The notes below the pieces were generated by a model. It ran no database searches, had not been told where the DNA came from, and saw only the letters and a list, made by a program, of their open reading frames with translations. A DNA stretch of 64,000 bases from the NCBI GenBank assembly GCA_946406115.1, contig OX291553.1, positions 17,551,001 through 17,615,000 of the forward strand. Reading direction: 5' to 3'. The position numbers and the translations under genes are program-made. Source of the stretch: Apoda limacodes (Eukaryota > Arthropoda > Insecta > Lepidoptera > Limacodidae). Below are positions 11,294 to 23,100 of this stretch, piece after piece; the first letter of the stretch is position 1, and every line of letters begins with the position of its first letter.

Positions 11294-13480
11294 ATGAAAA
11301 AAACTGATGGATCAAGTAGCGACAGCGATGAACAGGACAAAGTAACGACAATATCGCATGTGTCTTCATCGATCACCACAACCACCAGGTTATATTCAGC
11401 CACAGGAACTACCTAGACCAAGTTCCTCTAGATATCTGGCTCTGGCGCCGAATCCTGATTCATTGATGGATGAGGATGACTGCAATGAAAATGATATCAG
11501 GCGATATGTTGGACGGGCACACATGTTATCAACCGAAAAGAAGAAGGAATTGATTGAAAACTGTTGGTCCCCTTCCGCGACCTATAACTTTGCGGAAGAT
11601 GCAAAACTTTTAAAGAGAAAATTTAATTATTCTTGGTTGGAAACATACTCTCCATGGTTGGTATATTCCAGGCGCTTAAAAGGAGCATTTTGTAAATATT
11701 GTACGTTGTTTCCACCAAATCCAAATTCAATTAAAGGCTTATTGGGATCATTTACTATAAGGCCCTTTTGTAAGTTCAAAGATATTCATGAGCAGTGCAA
11801 AAATCACATTGAAACCCACTTCCATGAGGAGGCATTGAAAGCTGCTAAATCTTTTCCCGAAGGTGTGCCTGTCGATTTGCAACTGAACAAATATTCCCAG
11901 GGAATTATTGAAGAAAATCGCAAAATTATAAAATCTATTATTTCCTGCATCACGTGTTGCTGGTCACACGACTAAGCACTGTGAGGTAAACATTATGGTG
12001 AAGGTATTCTCGAGGATTTATACAGGCTGCGAATTGACGCGGGAGATTTGATTTTAAAGAAACACATTGAGCAAGGTATTTGTGGAAGCGTTATTAAGGC
12101 TGATATTATGAAAAAAGTGAAAGAAGCAGCAGCATATAGTGTGCTAGCAGACGAAACAGCTGCTATTTCTGGCACTGAACAACTATCGATTGGGATGCGA
12201 TATTTTGATGAAGAAACACAGGAAGTCCAAGAAATGTTTGTCGGATTCATTGAGCTGAAAGATTTAAATGCAAAATCGATTGCATATAGCATAGATGAGT
12301 TTTTGACAAAAGAAGATATGAATATAAATAAATGCGTTGGTTTTGGTTTAGATTGTTGTTCAACGATGCCAGAAAAAGTCGGAGGGGTACTTCTGGCGTA
12401 AGATCGCCAAAAGCCCTCTTCTTTCATTGCTCGTCCCACAAACTGAATCTAGTTATCAATGATCTAAATTCACTTGCTGAAATTAGAAATGGCATAGGAA
12501 CCACCAAAGATACTATAAACTTTTTGCGGGAATCAGTTTTGAAGAGGAAGTTGGTACCTAATATTTCCAGACTTTGCGAGACAAGATGGAGTGAGAAACA
12601 CAAAACTATCAGAGTTTTTAAAGAAAATCTGCCAGTAATTCTGGAAGCCTTACAAACATTATCTCAGGAAGGAAATAGTCCAACTTGGAAAAGCGCCTTC
12701 CAACTGCATGCGGCTACTTTCAGAATTTCTTTCATTCTCGGGATTATGTTGGTAGCCGAATACATGGCTTTGATGGAACCCGTTGTTAACATACTCCAAT
12801 ATGTTGCTTTGGACGTGGTCAAAGCCTCGGAACATGATTTTACTTTGAATTAAAACCACCGTGAAAATCCGGAAAAAGTGACAGACGATTATAAAGGAAG
12901 CAACTGCTGTTGCGGAGAAAGTCGGACTGGAGGAGACATTACATCAGTGCCGCGTATTACGGGGAAACAACGTCAGAGAAGCAATCATCCAGCAGAAAAC
13001 CCCTTCAGAATCCTGGAAGAGGTCTTTAGTAATACCATGATCGGATTCAATTATCACTTCCCTTGAAGTACGTTCTGCTGAAGGAAAGACGCCATCTTTC
13101 GCATTATCTAAGTTACACCCGGCGTAGATGCAAAAGATGACAACTGAAAATCTGAAACAAACTTGTGAATCTATTGCCCAGTTTTACCGATCATAAAGAA
13201 TGAAATCGAACTTTGGCAGCAATTGTGGCACAATAGGCTTAATCTAACAAATCTTACAGTTGTTGATGTCCTAAAAGAAACAATTCCTTCTTTCCCGAAA
13301 CGGAAAAAACTTTGAAAATTTTGATCGCTTTACCATGCACGACCTGTACACTAGAGCATTTCTTAAGCAGCCTCAGAAGACTAAAAACATGGCTAAGAAG
13401 CACCATGGCAGAAGATCACCTTAATGGTCGGGCCATGATGAGTGTACACAGAGCTATAATAAATAAAACCTAAATAATTT
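11294..13480 (+). pseudogene. Degenerate hAT transposase, ZMYM1-like
   Basis: A first short frame starts at the ATG at 11294. After a frameshift near 11375 the next frame carries a TTF-type zinc-finger segment (WLVYSRRLKGAFCKYCTLF, about 11656-11712, with later C and H residues). The DUF4371-type catalytic region follows (SVLADETAAISGTEQLSIG near 12140, then CSSHKLNLVINDL near 12428) across another shift at about 12385. Near 13330-13410, TCTLEHFLSSLRRLKTWL is the hAT C-terminal dimerisation motif. At least three frame breaks and several stops show it is dead. Related host proteins exist (ZMYM1, THAP12/p52rIPK), but decay and nearby element ends argue for a transposon. Confidence 0.85.
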
Positions 13481-13699
13481 TAATCAAAAATTGGTTTAAA
13501 GTTCTGCACAAAAACCCCGCAGGTTATGTTTTAATTAAATATTATTTTTGTTAAAATAAATAATTATTACTATGTTTGATTAAGTTATTGTGCTGACGAG
13601 GGCTTGTGAAGTTTTATACATTGATATCAGAACCGTTCTTATTAGAATCGTCAATCGTCATCGACTGTACCAGGCGTTAATATTTTTTATCCTCCATAA

Positions 13700-13750
13700 T
13701 ATTGCCTCAGTCTCCCTCCCCCCTAGTCATAAGCTACCGACGCGGCGAGT
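13700..13750 (+). repeat. Probable right terminus of the hAT element
   Basis: The order tcagtctccctccccccta, gtcataagctaccgacgcgg parallels 56994-57040 (gagtctgccccccctagccc, aaaagctggctacaccctt), which lies at the same position behind a second hAT fragment. ZMYM1-like hATs often end with a C-run and a GGCTACGCC-type terminus. No matching left terminus was found. Confidence 0.45.
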
Positions 13751-13805
13751 ATCTATGTTTTTAGTGTACGAGAAAAAAAAGGAATTTGTCCCTCAAAAGT
13801 AAAAA

Positions 13806-13960
13806 ATGCACTAGGAAAAATCCAAAATCTTATCTGAATTACAGTCTGAAGTTGGTTTTTATGTGCCTAACGGTAAAAATAATCACTTTTTTTTTTAAAT
13901 CTGATCTGAAATACGGTTGAAAGTTAGAGTCTATGTACCTCAAGTTTATAACACAATACA
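13806..13960 (+). repeat. Repeat related to 9635 and 15410
   Basis: The sequence atgcactaggaaaaatccaa then gaattacagtctgaagttgg and tgtgcctaac matches 15440-15512 (atgcactaggtaaaaataat, gaattacagtctgaagttgg, tgtgcctaac). A second, weaker unit follows immediately (aaatctgatctgaaatacgg). Confidence 0.6.
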
Positions 13961-14079
13961 CTTTTCTTATCATTAAATATTAATAAATGTGAGATATTTA
14001 TTCGTGTTGATAATGATACAACAATGTGTACTAAAATGTTTTCAAAATTTTGTACTGTGGCTCCTTATATATCTATGAT

Positions 14080-15360
14080 GAATAAATCAAATCTTACACT
14101 TCTTGCTGCTCTATTTTTGATATTTCTGTTTCTTCGTCAGTTAGCGATAAAATCAACCAATTTAATGCATTATCTGTTCGCCTGCTTGAAATCAAACCGC
14201 GTAAGGTAGCGTACTTGTTAATATCTTTTTTACTCACATCAAAATGTATGTATAATCTTAGGAGTAGTTGTATTTGGAAGTTTTCTTCTTTATTATTTTC
14301 TATAGATGTTTTACTGCAGAACACACCTACCAAAATTCTAAACTTACAGTTTGACAATCGTTCGTGGACTCAAGCGACTCTTTCTGTTAGATTTGGGGGT
14401 CTTGGTTTAGCACTTTCAGCCTTCTTGTCTTCTGCCCATGGTGCGCTTCCTCGTATTAGTTGTATTTTAAACAATCATTTTTTTTTTGTTGTTAAAGTGG
14501 CAAATCTTGGTTGGGCAAAGATGGCTTGGTGTAATATTAGTCCAGGTAGTTATTATCCAATAGACTTAGACAAGCAAACTTCATGGGATTCATGCCCTCT
14601 ATAAAATAGATTGATTCTTTACTTCAAAGCTATACAAATTTGTCAGATTGCGCTCGTTTGTTAGCAGTATATGAAAAAGAATTTGGCCACTGGTTACATG
14701 CTCTACCGTCCAGTAATTTGAGCACCCTTCTAGATGACAATACATTACACATTTAAATTTCTTTGAGAGTTGGCATCAAAATTTGTCACACTCGTACTTG
14801 CCCTTGCGGTCATCTAATAGACGATCTAGGTCAACATGGGTTTTCTTGCTCAAAAAGTGCAGGTCGATTTTACCGTCATGGCAGCATTAATGATCTTGTT
14901 CGCAGGTCTCTTGCGACCGCCTCTATTCCACAAATTTTGGAACCTTGTGGTATTTATAAGGATGATAGGAAGTGACCTGACTGTGCAACCTTGGTGCCAT
15001 GGAGTCTTGGTTTGGTTTGGGATGCAAACTTTTCTGACACTTTGGCACCTTCCTTTACCTAAAGTTTGTCTTCCAAAGCCGGTGAGATTACTGAACTGAC
15101 ACAATTACGCAAGCGCCGTAAATATTCAGGTCTTATTTCTAAAAAATATTATCTGGTGGCGAGTGCTGTAGAGTCTTTGAGCCCCTGGTCCTCTGACACC
15201 AAAATTTCTTAAAGGAATTATCTGAAAGGCTTGTTCTAAGTTCTGGCGACTTCAAGGCTGGCGCTAACCTCGCTCAACTGCTTATAATAGCGATCCAGCT
15301 TGTTAATGCTGCCAGTATTATGGTAACTGTGCCTTGACCACTGGGCAGTCAACTCGATGA
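14080..15360 (+). pseudogene. C-terminal part of a retroelement reverse-transcriptase protein, broken
   Basis: From about 14120 the frame reads INQFNALSVRLLEIK. After a shift it reads NTPTKILNLQFDNRSWTQA, followed by SVRFGGLGLALSAFLSSAH (to about 14440). A further frame from 14763 gives a CHTRTCPCG knuckle, DLGQHGFSCSKSAGRFYRHG and SINDLVRRSLATASIPQI. The order is GGLG segment, Cys-rich CxCG, GxHGxxCxxSxGRxxRH, then a VPWxxG segment. It is the C-terminal layout of a reverse-transcriptase family common in insect and cnidarian genomes. I cannot name the clade. The polymerase core is missing and there are several stops and shifts. Confidence 0.6.
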
Positions 15361-15409
15361 GGTCTTCTTTTTATAATGTTATTTATGGTTTAGGTTAGGT
15401 TAGGTGTAA

Positions 15410-15560
15410 AAAAAAAACAACCGGTTTCAAAAAGATGCACTAGGTAAAAATAATTACTTATTTCCAAAAATCTGATCTGAATTACAGTCTGAAGTTGGTG
15501 TCTATGTGCCTAACAGCTTATAGGTAACACACATCACTTGCATGGTTGTTATTTTTATAA
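15410..15560 (+). repeat. Third copy of the 9635/13806 repeat
   Basis: It begins aaaaaaacaaccggtttca, then aaaaagatgcactaggtaaa and runs to cacttgcatggttgtt. The start matches 9635 (acaaccggcttcaaaaagat), the middle matches both other copies and the cacttgcatg end matches 9746-9755. Copies 1 and 3 are in the same orientation and bracket the hAT and RT fossils. Confidence 0.65.
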
Positions 15561-16482
15561 AAAGCTCAATTCCAATTGCACCTTAGTGAAGCAGGGCCGT
15601 GGTGCGAGTGAGACTTAAAATGAAAGAAATAATAATAGTTAAAAAAATTAAAAAACACGCCTTAATAGCAAATTGAACTAAAAAGCAGAAAATAATTTTT
15701 AATTATTGATTTTTTTCAAGATCATTTTCTCTTGCTCTTGCTTGCTTTGCTCTTGAATAAAATTCAATAATTAAAATTATTTTTCACCTCACCAGCACGA
15801 AAAGGATAGTTTTGCTGTCCAAATTCAGCTTTGTCTTTTTCTAAAGTGTGGCCAATTTCGTAAGCCTATTGCGCAGTCTGTAGGACAGATTACAGAACTC
15901 GAAGTCTATGAGTGCAACAAACTTTTTTGACCTTTTGTAGGTTCAAACGATTTCAATATGGCGACTCTATTTTTTAATTTTTGAAGTTTATGGGACTATA
16001 AATACATACAATAATAATAAATATTATTCTAGCCCGCCTGCACAATAATTCCTCAGACAAGACGACGTCATTACCCGTCATGCCGCACATCATGCTCCTC
16101 GTCATGCCCACTGCTCCCTGATTTTGTCAGTTTTTTTCGCAAGTCAAATGACCTAGGACAAAAGAGCTTCGCGATTGATTGCGCGAGTAGAGCAGTGTGT
16201 GGCCTGAGATTGCAACATCGCGGCAGCGCGAGGAGCAGGGGCTTTAGCTATGTGTGCACGATAGCGATGGCATTCGTAGAAACGCTGATACCCGACCGAG
16301 TAATTAAGTTATCTTTAATATATAACATCGCCAAGTAATGTGCAACTGACATAACGTTTCTATTATCGTTTTAGTTGTTTTTCTTACTTGGCTAGAGGCC
16401 CACAGCAATGAGCAGGCAAGGCAGCGCGAGGAGCATGGTGTGGCAGAGGAGTACCATCCAAAGACTAGAATAATACCATTTA
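15561..16482. other. Gene-free stretch upstream of CCAR1
   Basis: There is no coding sequence. It has a short inverted pair (catgctcctcg near 16091 and cgaggagcatg near 16427) and moderately GC-rich patches at 16030-16270, possibly distal regulatory DNA or decayed repeats. Confidence 0.35.
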
Positions 16483-16907
16483 GGGCACGTTCGTTCTGGG
16501 ATTAAGAGTTTCCACAAATGTACTTTTCCCACTTTTGATAACGCCAGTTTTGCCACCGACACCTACCGTTCGTTTAACTTTGAAACGTTACTTACAAAAT
16601 TTTTGGTTACAAAACTTGCAAAACGAATGGTTGACGTACACACACTACGATAAAACACACATAAACAATAAATATGTATAGGCAGTTTGACAGATTAACA
16701 CAAAAACCCCACCTCCAGACATGGGTCTAAAGTTTCATTTTTCGGTGGCAAAAGTGACAAAAAAACAAAAATATCGTAAACGAACGCATGACAGTTTGTC
16801 ACAGATGATACTAAAATTTTGATATTTTTGATACGGATAATAATAACGGATAGCAGGTGGCAAAAGTAATGAAAATAATGATTCTGCATCACAGAACGAA
16901 CGCGCCC
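16483..16907. mobile_element. MITE with TTA target duplication
   Basis: The left end GGGCACGTTCGTTCTGGGAT and the right end, read on -, GGGCGCGTTCGTTCTGTGAT match at 17 of 20 bases. Similarity continues inwards (aaga versus cagaat). TTA directly flanks both ends (16480-16482 and 16908-16910). A three-base TWA duplication is typical of PIF/Harbinger-type MITEs. It ends about 200 bases before the CCAR1 start codon, so it is part of that gene's proximal upstream DNA. Confidence 0.75.
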
Positions 16908-16910
16908 TTA

Positions 16911-17103
16911 GCTTGTTACTAATATGTAAATTTGTGATATCATCTCTCCCTGCTGGCAACACTGCAGTAGACGCCCGACATTTTGTTTTGTTGCCATTAT
17001 TTGATTTTAATTTGCTTGAATTCGGCGTTGATTGTCTTTCACATAACGTTTTATTTTATAGTGTTAGTGGGTAAGGATTTTGGCAGTGTTTGTGCGTTAA
17101 AAT
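16911..17103 (+). promoter_or_regulatory. Probable CCAR1 promoter and 5' UTR
   Basis: This interval lies between the MITE and the CCAR1 start codon. It includes gctggcaacactgcagtaga, then cgcccgacattttgttttg at about 16950-16992. I see no TATA box at a convincing position. The transcription start cannot be fixed from sequence; a leader within about 16960-17103 is the simplest reading. Confidence 0.35.
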
Positions 17104-20100
17104 ATGCAGACTGGCGGCGGCACGAAAAATCCACCATGGGCGCGATCAAATGTGAATACCAGCGTGACCGGCATGAATCCACAAATCATGGATCCAAATG
17201 CAATGATGACTCAACAAGGAATGATGCAGTTTCAACAAACCCAAGCTGTATATAATCAGAGTATGATGCAAGCTCAAGGAGGAATGGCTATGCCTATGGC
17301 TGGGCAAATGCCCATGAATCAGATGCCTCAAGGTCAGTTATATCCGGGTAATGTTGTTGCTTATCCCACTCCACGTGCCTTGAACCCGGCGTTGTATGCA
17401 AATTCTAACCAAGCACAACCTTCAACTGAACAAAGAGTATTTACTGGAACAGTCACTAAAACTCACAATGATTTCGGTTTTGTTGATCAAGATGTATTTT
17501 ACCAAACCTCGGTGTGTGCCAAAGGCATTATTCCCAAAGTTAATGACAGAGTACTAGTTGAAGCTACATATAATGCTAATATGCCATTCAAATGGAATGC
17601 TACCCGCGTTCAGGTGTTACCAAAAACAGCTCAAAATCAGAAGCCAAGTATGCCAAAGAACTCTTACAATGCTGTACCACCACCTAAGAAGACATTACCT
17701 CCTCGCCATGATGATCGCCCACCACGTAGAGATGAAAGGGTAAGCGTCACTGCGCACTGCCCAATTTTCAATCGGCCGATCACAGAATCAGTGAGCTATG
17801 AATGCTGCATTATATTGGAGCATGTGCACTGCCCAAATATTTATCAGCTGATAGTTCATATAAATGCGAGGCCCAATTCTATCAGCTGTTAAAAATTGGG
17901 TGTTGCATGGCTAAGCTAAAGGCCAATTTAGATGAGGTAACTTTATTGAATACAACAAGGCAATAATCATATACGGGCATTTCTCCACTAAATGGAAAAT
18001 TACTGTCCCAAACAAATTTTGTGTAATAAATCTTAATATATCTCAGTTTTTTGCTTTTATAATGACATAGTATTAGATATTCTTGGCACGCCACATCTTA
18101 TTTAGCAGTTTAATCATTTAATATTTGAATAAAGTTTCTTCAAACACCTCAAAACACAGTCCCCTGGTATGTCCCTTTTCCAGTATTACTAATCTTGTTA
18201 CCAATATATATTTTTTTGCTATTGATAACTCAATAAAAAATATCCAAATACATAAAAGAAAACAGTATGCATCTTTATACATCAGAATTCTATTTTTACA
18301 ATAAAAAATTAATCAAAATACCCATTTGTGAATGCTGTCCTCAAATTATTAAAACAGTCCCCTGTTTAAATGTGAAAACCGCGCTGAAGTCAAATTTGTT
18401 ATTGGCGCGAAATATTCAGACAGCGAAACGGAACGCAATTGGCGTGAAGTTCGTTCGGTTGTGGAGCCAAGCGAGCAGCCGCCATTTTCTATAGTGCTAC
18501 GTTGGCGTCTTTGGATGAACCATGCTTCTCGGTTGTTAGTGCGAACAGTCCACTGGTAAGCCTTTTTTTTACTATTTTAAGAGTTTAAATAACGATAATT
18601 TGTTTAAAATATTTAACTAACTAGTATGTTGCCACATCTGTTTCGTTAATTTGATATCTTTAACTGAATTCGTTTCATAAAGCTTTTATGTGAAAATGAC
18701 AGTCCCCTGGTTAACAGTCCCCTGTCATTTCATAGCACAGGGGACTGTTCCTATCACAAGGGACTGTTTACTAAGGCGCGGGCCAGGCAGAAAAGGCGCA
18801 ATGTGTGGCGCGCTCTCGTCTGTTTAGTCCGCGTCTTGGGTTTTTCAAGTCTGAGATGTCAGACAACGCATTTATGACAATATTAACAGTATTGTCTCTT
18901 TCGTAGGTAGTATCTCAAAATGCCACCGAAAAAGAAACCACCTAAAACAAGAGAAGAAATACTAGAACAAAAGCGTATATCTGAACGTTTGAGATATCAA
19001 AGACTCAAAAATGACCCTCAAAAAAAAGAAGAAATGAAAGAAAAAGAAAGGCACAAATATCAAAAGAAGAAAGAAAAAGGCACAAGAAAATTAGTTAAAG
19101 AAAATTAGACAAGATATACAGACTCAGAATCCGAAGACGATATCAGGCTATTCCAGAACTCGCCGGATACTAACATTATTACAGAAACCGAACTTTCAGA
19201 ACTGTGTGACAATTTCACTACAGATTTTCATAATACTGTCAACAGCAATACAACAGTGGTGATTACGTTTAAGTCAAGTTTAACGTCAGAAACACGGAAT
19301 ATCGTTATGCTGCTGTTGTTAATCAAGTAGACAACGAGGAAGGCGAACTAACTGTAACCTTTATGAAAATTTGTGATGATGAAGGCCACAAGTTCAGAAT
19401 GGACGAAGATGATGTTTCTGATGTCAATTTTAATCAAATATTAGATAAGTTACCAGATCCAAATCTAACTCCAAAAGGGAGAAAATTATTTTATTATTTT
19501 CCAATACCTTTTTACCATTTCCTGTACCAGTCTTTGAGAAATAAGTTAATTTAAGGATATTTTCTTGCCGTGCAATGTTAAGACTGATTATTTTTTTGTA
19601 AGATGTTGTAGAATTAATAATGTTAAAATATTATTTTAGTTACTTCAAAAGTAAAAATGATTCAAAGTATTATGTCAAACTAAAATATTGGTTGTGATAA
19701 TTATTTAACAGAAGTATAATGTTCCTTTGTTTACATTTTGTTTTATAATAATAAAGACTGATTTTAGTGTCAATTGGAGCCTTAAAATACAGTTAAACTA
19801 AGAAGTTGATTTTATTAAGTTTAACACAAATGTTTTTAGCCTTATGAAAAGTGATTATAATAAGTAAAATTTGTTTTAATATTGTTGAAATATTCTGAAA
19901 AATACCTAATATAAGGAAGACATTAAAAATAAAGACTTTCATTACTTTAATAAACAAAAATATTTGTTTTTGTTCTTAAAAACATTCCCCTGGTTGATTA
20001 CAACAGTCCCCTGTCACGATTTTCCATAAAATCTTCAATAACTCAAAAACTGAGACGAAAATGTGTAAGCTTTTTGAAGATATATATTTAATTTATAAAT

Positions 20101-23100
20101 GCCCTTCATTATATCAACTAATATTCTCAACATTTAATAAAAATTTGCTTAGGACAGTCTTGCATGGATGAATTTCCAAATAGCAGAGAAACGCCCATAC
20201 AATTATTAAATACAAAATCAAAATGTTTATAGAGAGATATATATACCAAAAAATATAAACTTGAAAGCAATTATTGAAAGGGCCGTTTGTTTACGTTGCA
20301 TCTATTATTGCCTGTAAAAATAAGCAATTCTTTGAAAAATAAATTGTGTGCTTTTGGTTAAAAATGTCCCAATTAATAAAAAAAATTGACTGAATTTGAT
20401 AAAATTTATTGCATATTTCCATCATTATGAATAACAAACACTCATATTGCTGATATTATTATTTATAAAAATAGAGACATTCAAAAGCAGCTTTGGTAGC
20501 ATTTGCTGAAGAATTCAGAATCAAAGGGTTTGGCCTGAAATAAATTTACAGATGATATTACACATTTAAGAACCCAATATCAATCTAAAAAGAAAAAGAT
20601 AAAAATTTCCATTAGTACAGGATCAGCATCTGAGGATCAAAGCAAGTATTGACAAGGCATTGCTTCCATACTGTTCGGAGTGCTGTAGTTTTAAATTAAA
20701 TTTGATTTATTGAAGAAAGTGGTTTCACAATGCCATTCAATTATTGCTTTCAAATATCATATTGACCATTCAATAGTCTTAAATGGCCTTTAGATAACAG
20801 TCATTTTCTATTCTCTTTTTTGTGACTTTACTTAATTGAGTCAAGATGACAGTCATTGGTAAAATTGTATATTGTGGCCCATCAAATAAGGGATGGAAAG
20901 TAGAATAACATGAGGTGAGCATTGGTAATCTTTTTACAAAAAACATTAAGTGCGCCTCACATCAAAGTAATGATTTAGAAATCTGAATCATAGTAACAGT
21001 TACCTCTCTGACTAAACCCAAAATCTGCAGAATTTAATTATTGTTAAGATCAGTTTTTAAGTTTTTTACTTAGATCAGAATTGATCAGTACTTATGGTAA
21101 ATCTTTATTTCTAATCTGTGTATGTTGTCATTACTGTGATAATCAACTTGATAGCCTTTAAAGCCATGGTTCTTCCATAAACTTATATAACCTGCAGGAA
21201 CATAGTACCCCTTGCAGGGATATATTTAAAAAATTGTTTACACATGGCAAATGCCCCTTTGTGTACATTTAACAGACAGAGGCCCCAATTTGATGGATAT
21301 AAAATTCCCTGTTAAAATTCTGCCAACTAGTTTGACAATTTATAGTTTATTTATATTACAGTTAAATTAAATAGTGCATTCCTATCAACATTGTGGTAAG
21401 CCCAAAACATAAATGTACAGAACTGTAAGGTTTTCTTGTTTGACTCGACAATCCAAAAAAAAATAATGATAAATGTGAACCAGCTTTTCTCTAGAAACTT
21501 AGATCTGGACCTGAAATTTAATCCTGATCATGAAATATCAACTAATGATTTAGTGGAAAGTTGTTTCGGATTTGTTCTAATTTTTCAGTTAAGTAACTGC
21601 ATCCCTCACCCAGCGCACCTTCTGTGGGTGACTTTTTTTGATGAAATTATTATAAAATAACAAAGTGTGACACTATATATACACTATGACTGTCAACCGA
21701 AATACTTTATACTCTATTGTGGATCACTGTTTGATTTACACTGTAAGGAACCAGTTTATGCAACTGTAGCATTGCTTTAAAATTTTTAAGTAGGTCCTAA
21801 ATATTGTGTAATAAATAATATGCAAGTGTTGACCTCAACACAGTTCTCTTTACAGAAACGTTCACGGACAAGAAGTCGATCTCGTTCACGAGATATGCGT
21901 GACAACCGCAATCGTAGAGATTCTCCACCTCGAAAACGTCCTGTGATACACCCACCTTCACCAGTTAAATACGTAGTACGAATGCCTCGTATTCCTCTAG
22001 ATGTGTAAGTTGCCTCAACAGTTAGCAAATAAGAAATAAAATTATCAAATATTGGCGTTGTATCAATAAATATTTACTCAATTACTAATTTCTTAAATTT
22101 TTTACAGGCAAAAGCTTGATGTCCCAGCACTGTCCCAGAGGTATACTAACTTATACATTCCATCTGATTTTTTTAATGCCCATGTGAGGTGGGGAGAGAC
22201 ATTTCCACCGCAAGCCCCTTTCTCTTTGAATAATCCATGTGCCTATCATGTTATGAGTAAAGACGCAGAAAATCCATCAACCAATGATGCAGTATTAGAA
22301 CCACCAGATGCTGACTACAGATTTTCAGCTAAGGTATATTAAAAAGAGTTTAATCATTGAGTCAGCATTTATCACTTATTACTCTATATAAATTATTGAA
22401 TTATGTTTCCTAACAAGATCTAAAATAAAATTGGGATTTTTGTACCCTAGTCATTATTGAAATAAACAAATAATCAAATACACTTAGTAAAAAGTTATTT
22501 GCCAGTTTTGGCAAAAATAACTGAATAAAATATTGGCCTTGAGTAAAAAACTAAACTACTACTATTCAAAAATTATGAACAATGTTTTATGTGATGTCTA
22601 CTTCCAGGTAATGTTAATAAGTATGCCAACACTAGAAACACTTTATGAAAAATGTGGACTAACAAAGCCACTTGATAAAGACAAGCGCTCCTCATCCAAA
22701 ACACCATTACATCCTACTCGTCTCATAAAATTCCTTGTGGGACAAAAGGGAAAAGGTGGTGAGAGTTTTGCTATTGGAGGACCCTGGAGCCCATCTTTAG
22801 ACGGAGAAAATCCTGATTCTGACCCTACAGTTTTAGTGAAAACTGCCATACGTACATGTAAAGCCCTTACCGGAGTCGATTTGACATCATGCTCACAGTG
22901 GTAAGTGACTTTTTGATAATGCTCAGATGAGGTGATCTGAGCTATTAACTTGTTCCAGATTGTTCCCACCATTCTCTAACTTTGGGTTGAAAGCTTTTTC
23001 TAACAATATTTTTCCTCAAATTTGTGGCGATAGAGGTCTGTATAGAATTGTCATTGTAGATTAAGCTTTCAACATATTTGTTCCTTGCATTAGTCGTAGT

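Larger units (their letters stand above)
18156..20014 (+). mobile_element. Unclassified element marked by repeated ACAGTCCCCTG motifs, in CCAR1 intron 1
   Basis: The motif ACAGTCCCCTG(G/T) occurs at 18156, 18354, 18699, 18714 and 20003, with near copies at 19982 (acattcccctgg) and, inverted, at 18737 and 18756. I found it nowhere else in the window. The 18713-18725 copy and the 18737-18749 copy form a perfect 13-bp stem with an 11-base loop. Between the motif clusters lies a broken protein frame (18920-19553). The span suggests one insertion, but left and right motif copies are in the same orientation, so they are not simple terminal inverted repeats. Confidence 0.45.

Noticed and set aside
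15385..15405. Insect telomere repeat TTAGG
   Set aside because: Only three units occur here, and two or three CCTAA units near 32284 and 50341. Such short runs are common in moth introns and are not arrays.
17740..17892. C-terminal extension of the first CCAR1 exon
   Set aside because: A consensus donor (AGG|gtaagc) at 17739/17740 and the in-phase next exon show that this is intron, most of it an inverted-repeat insertion.
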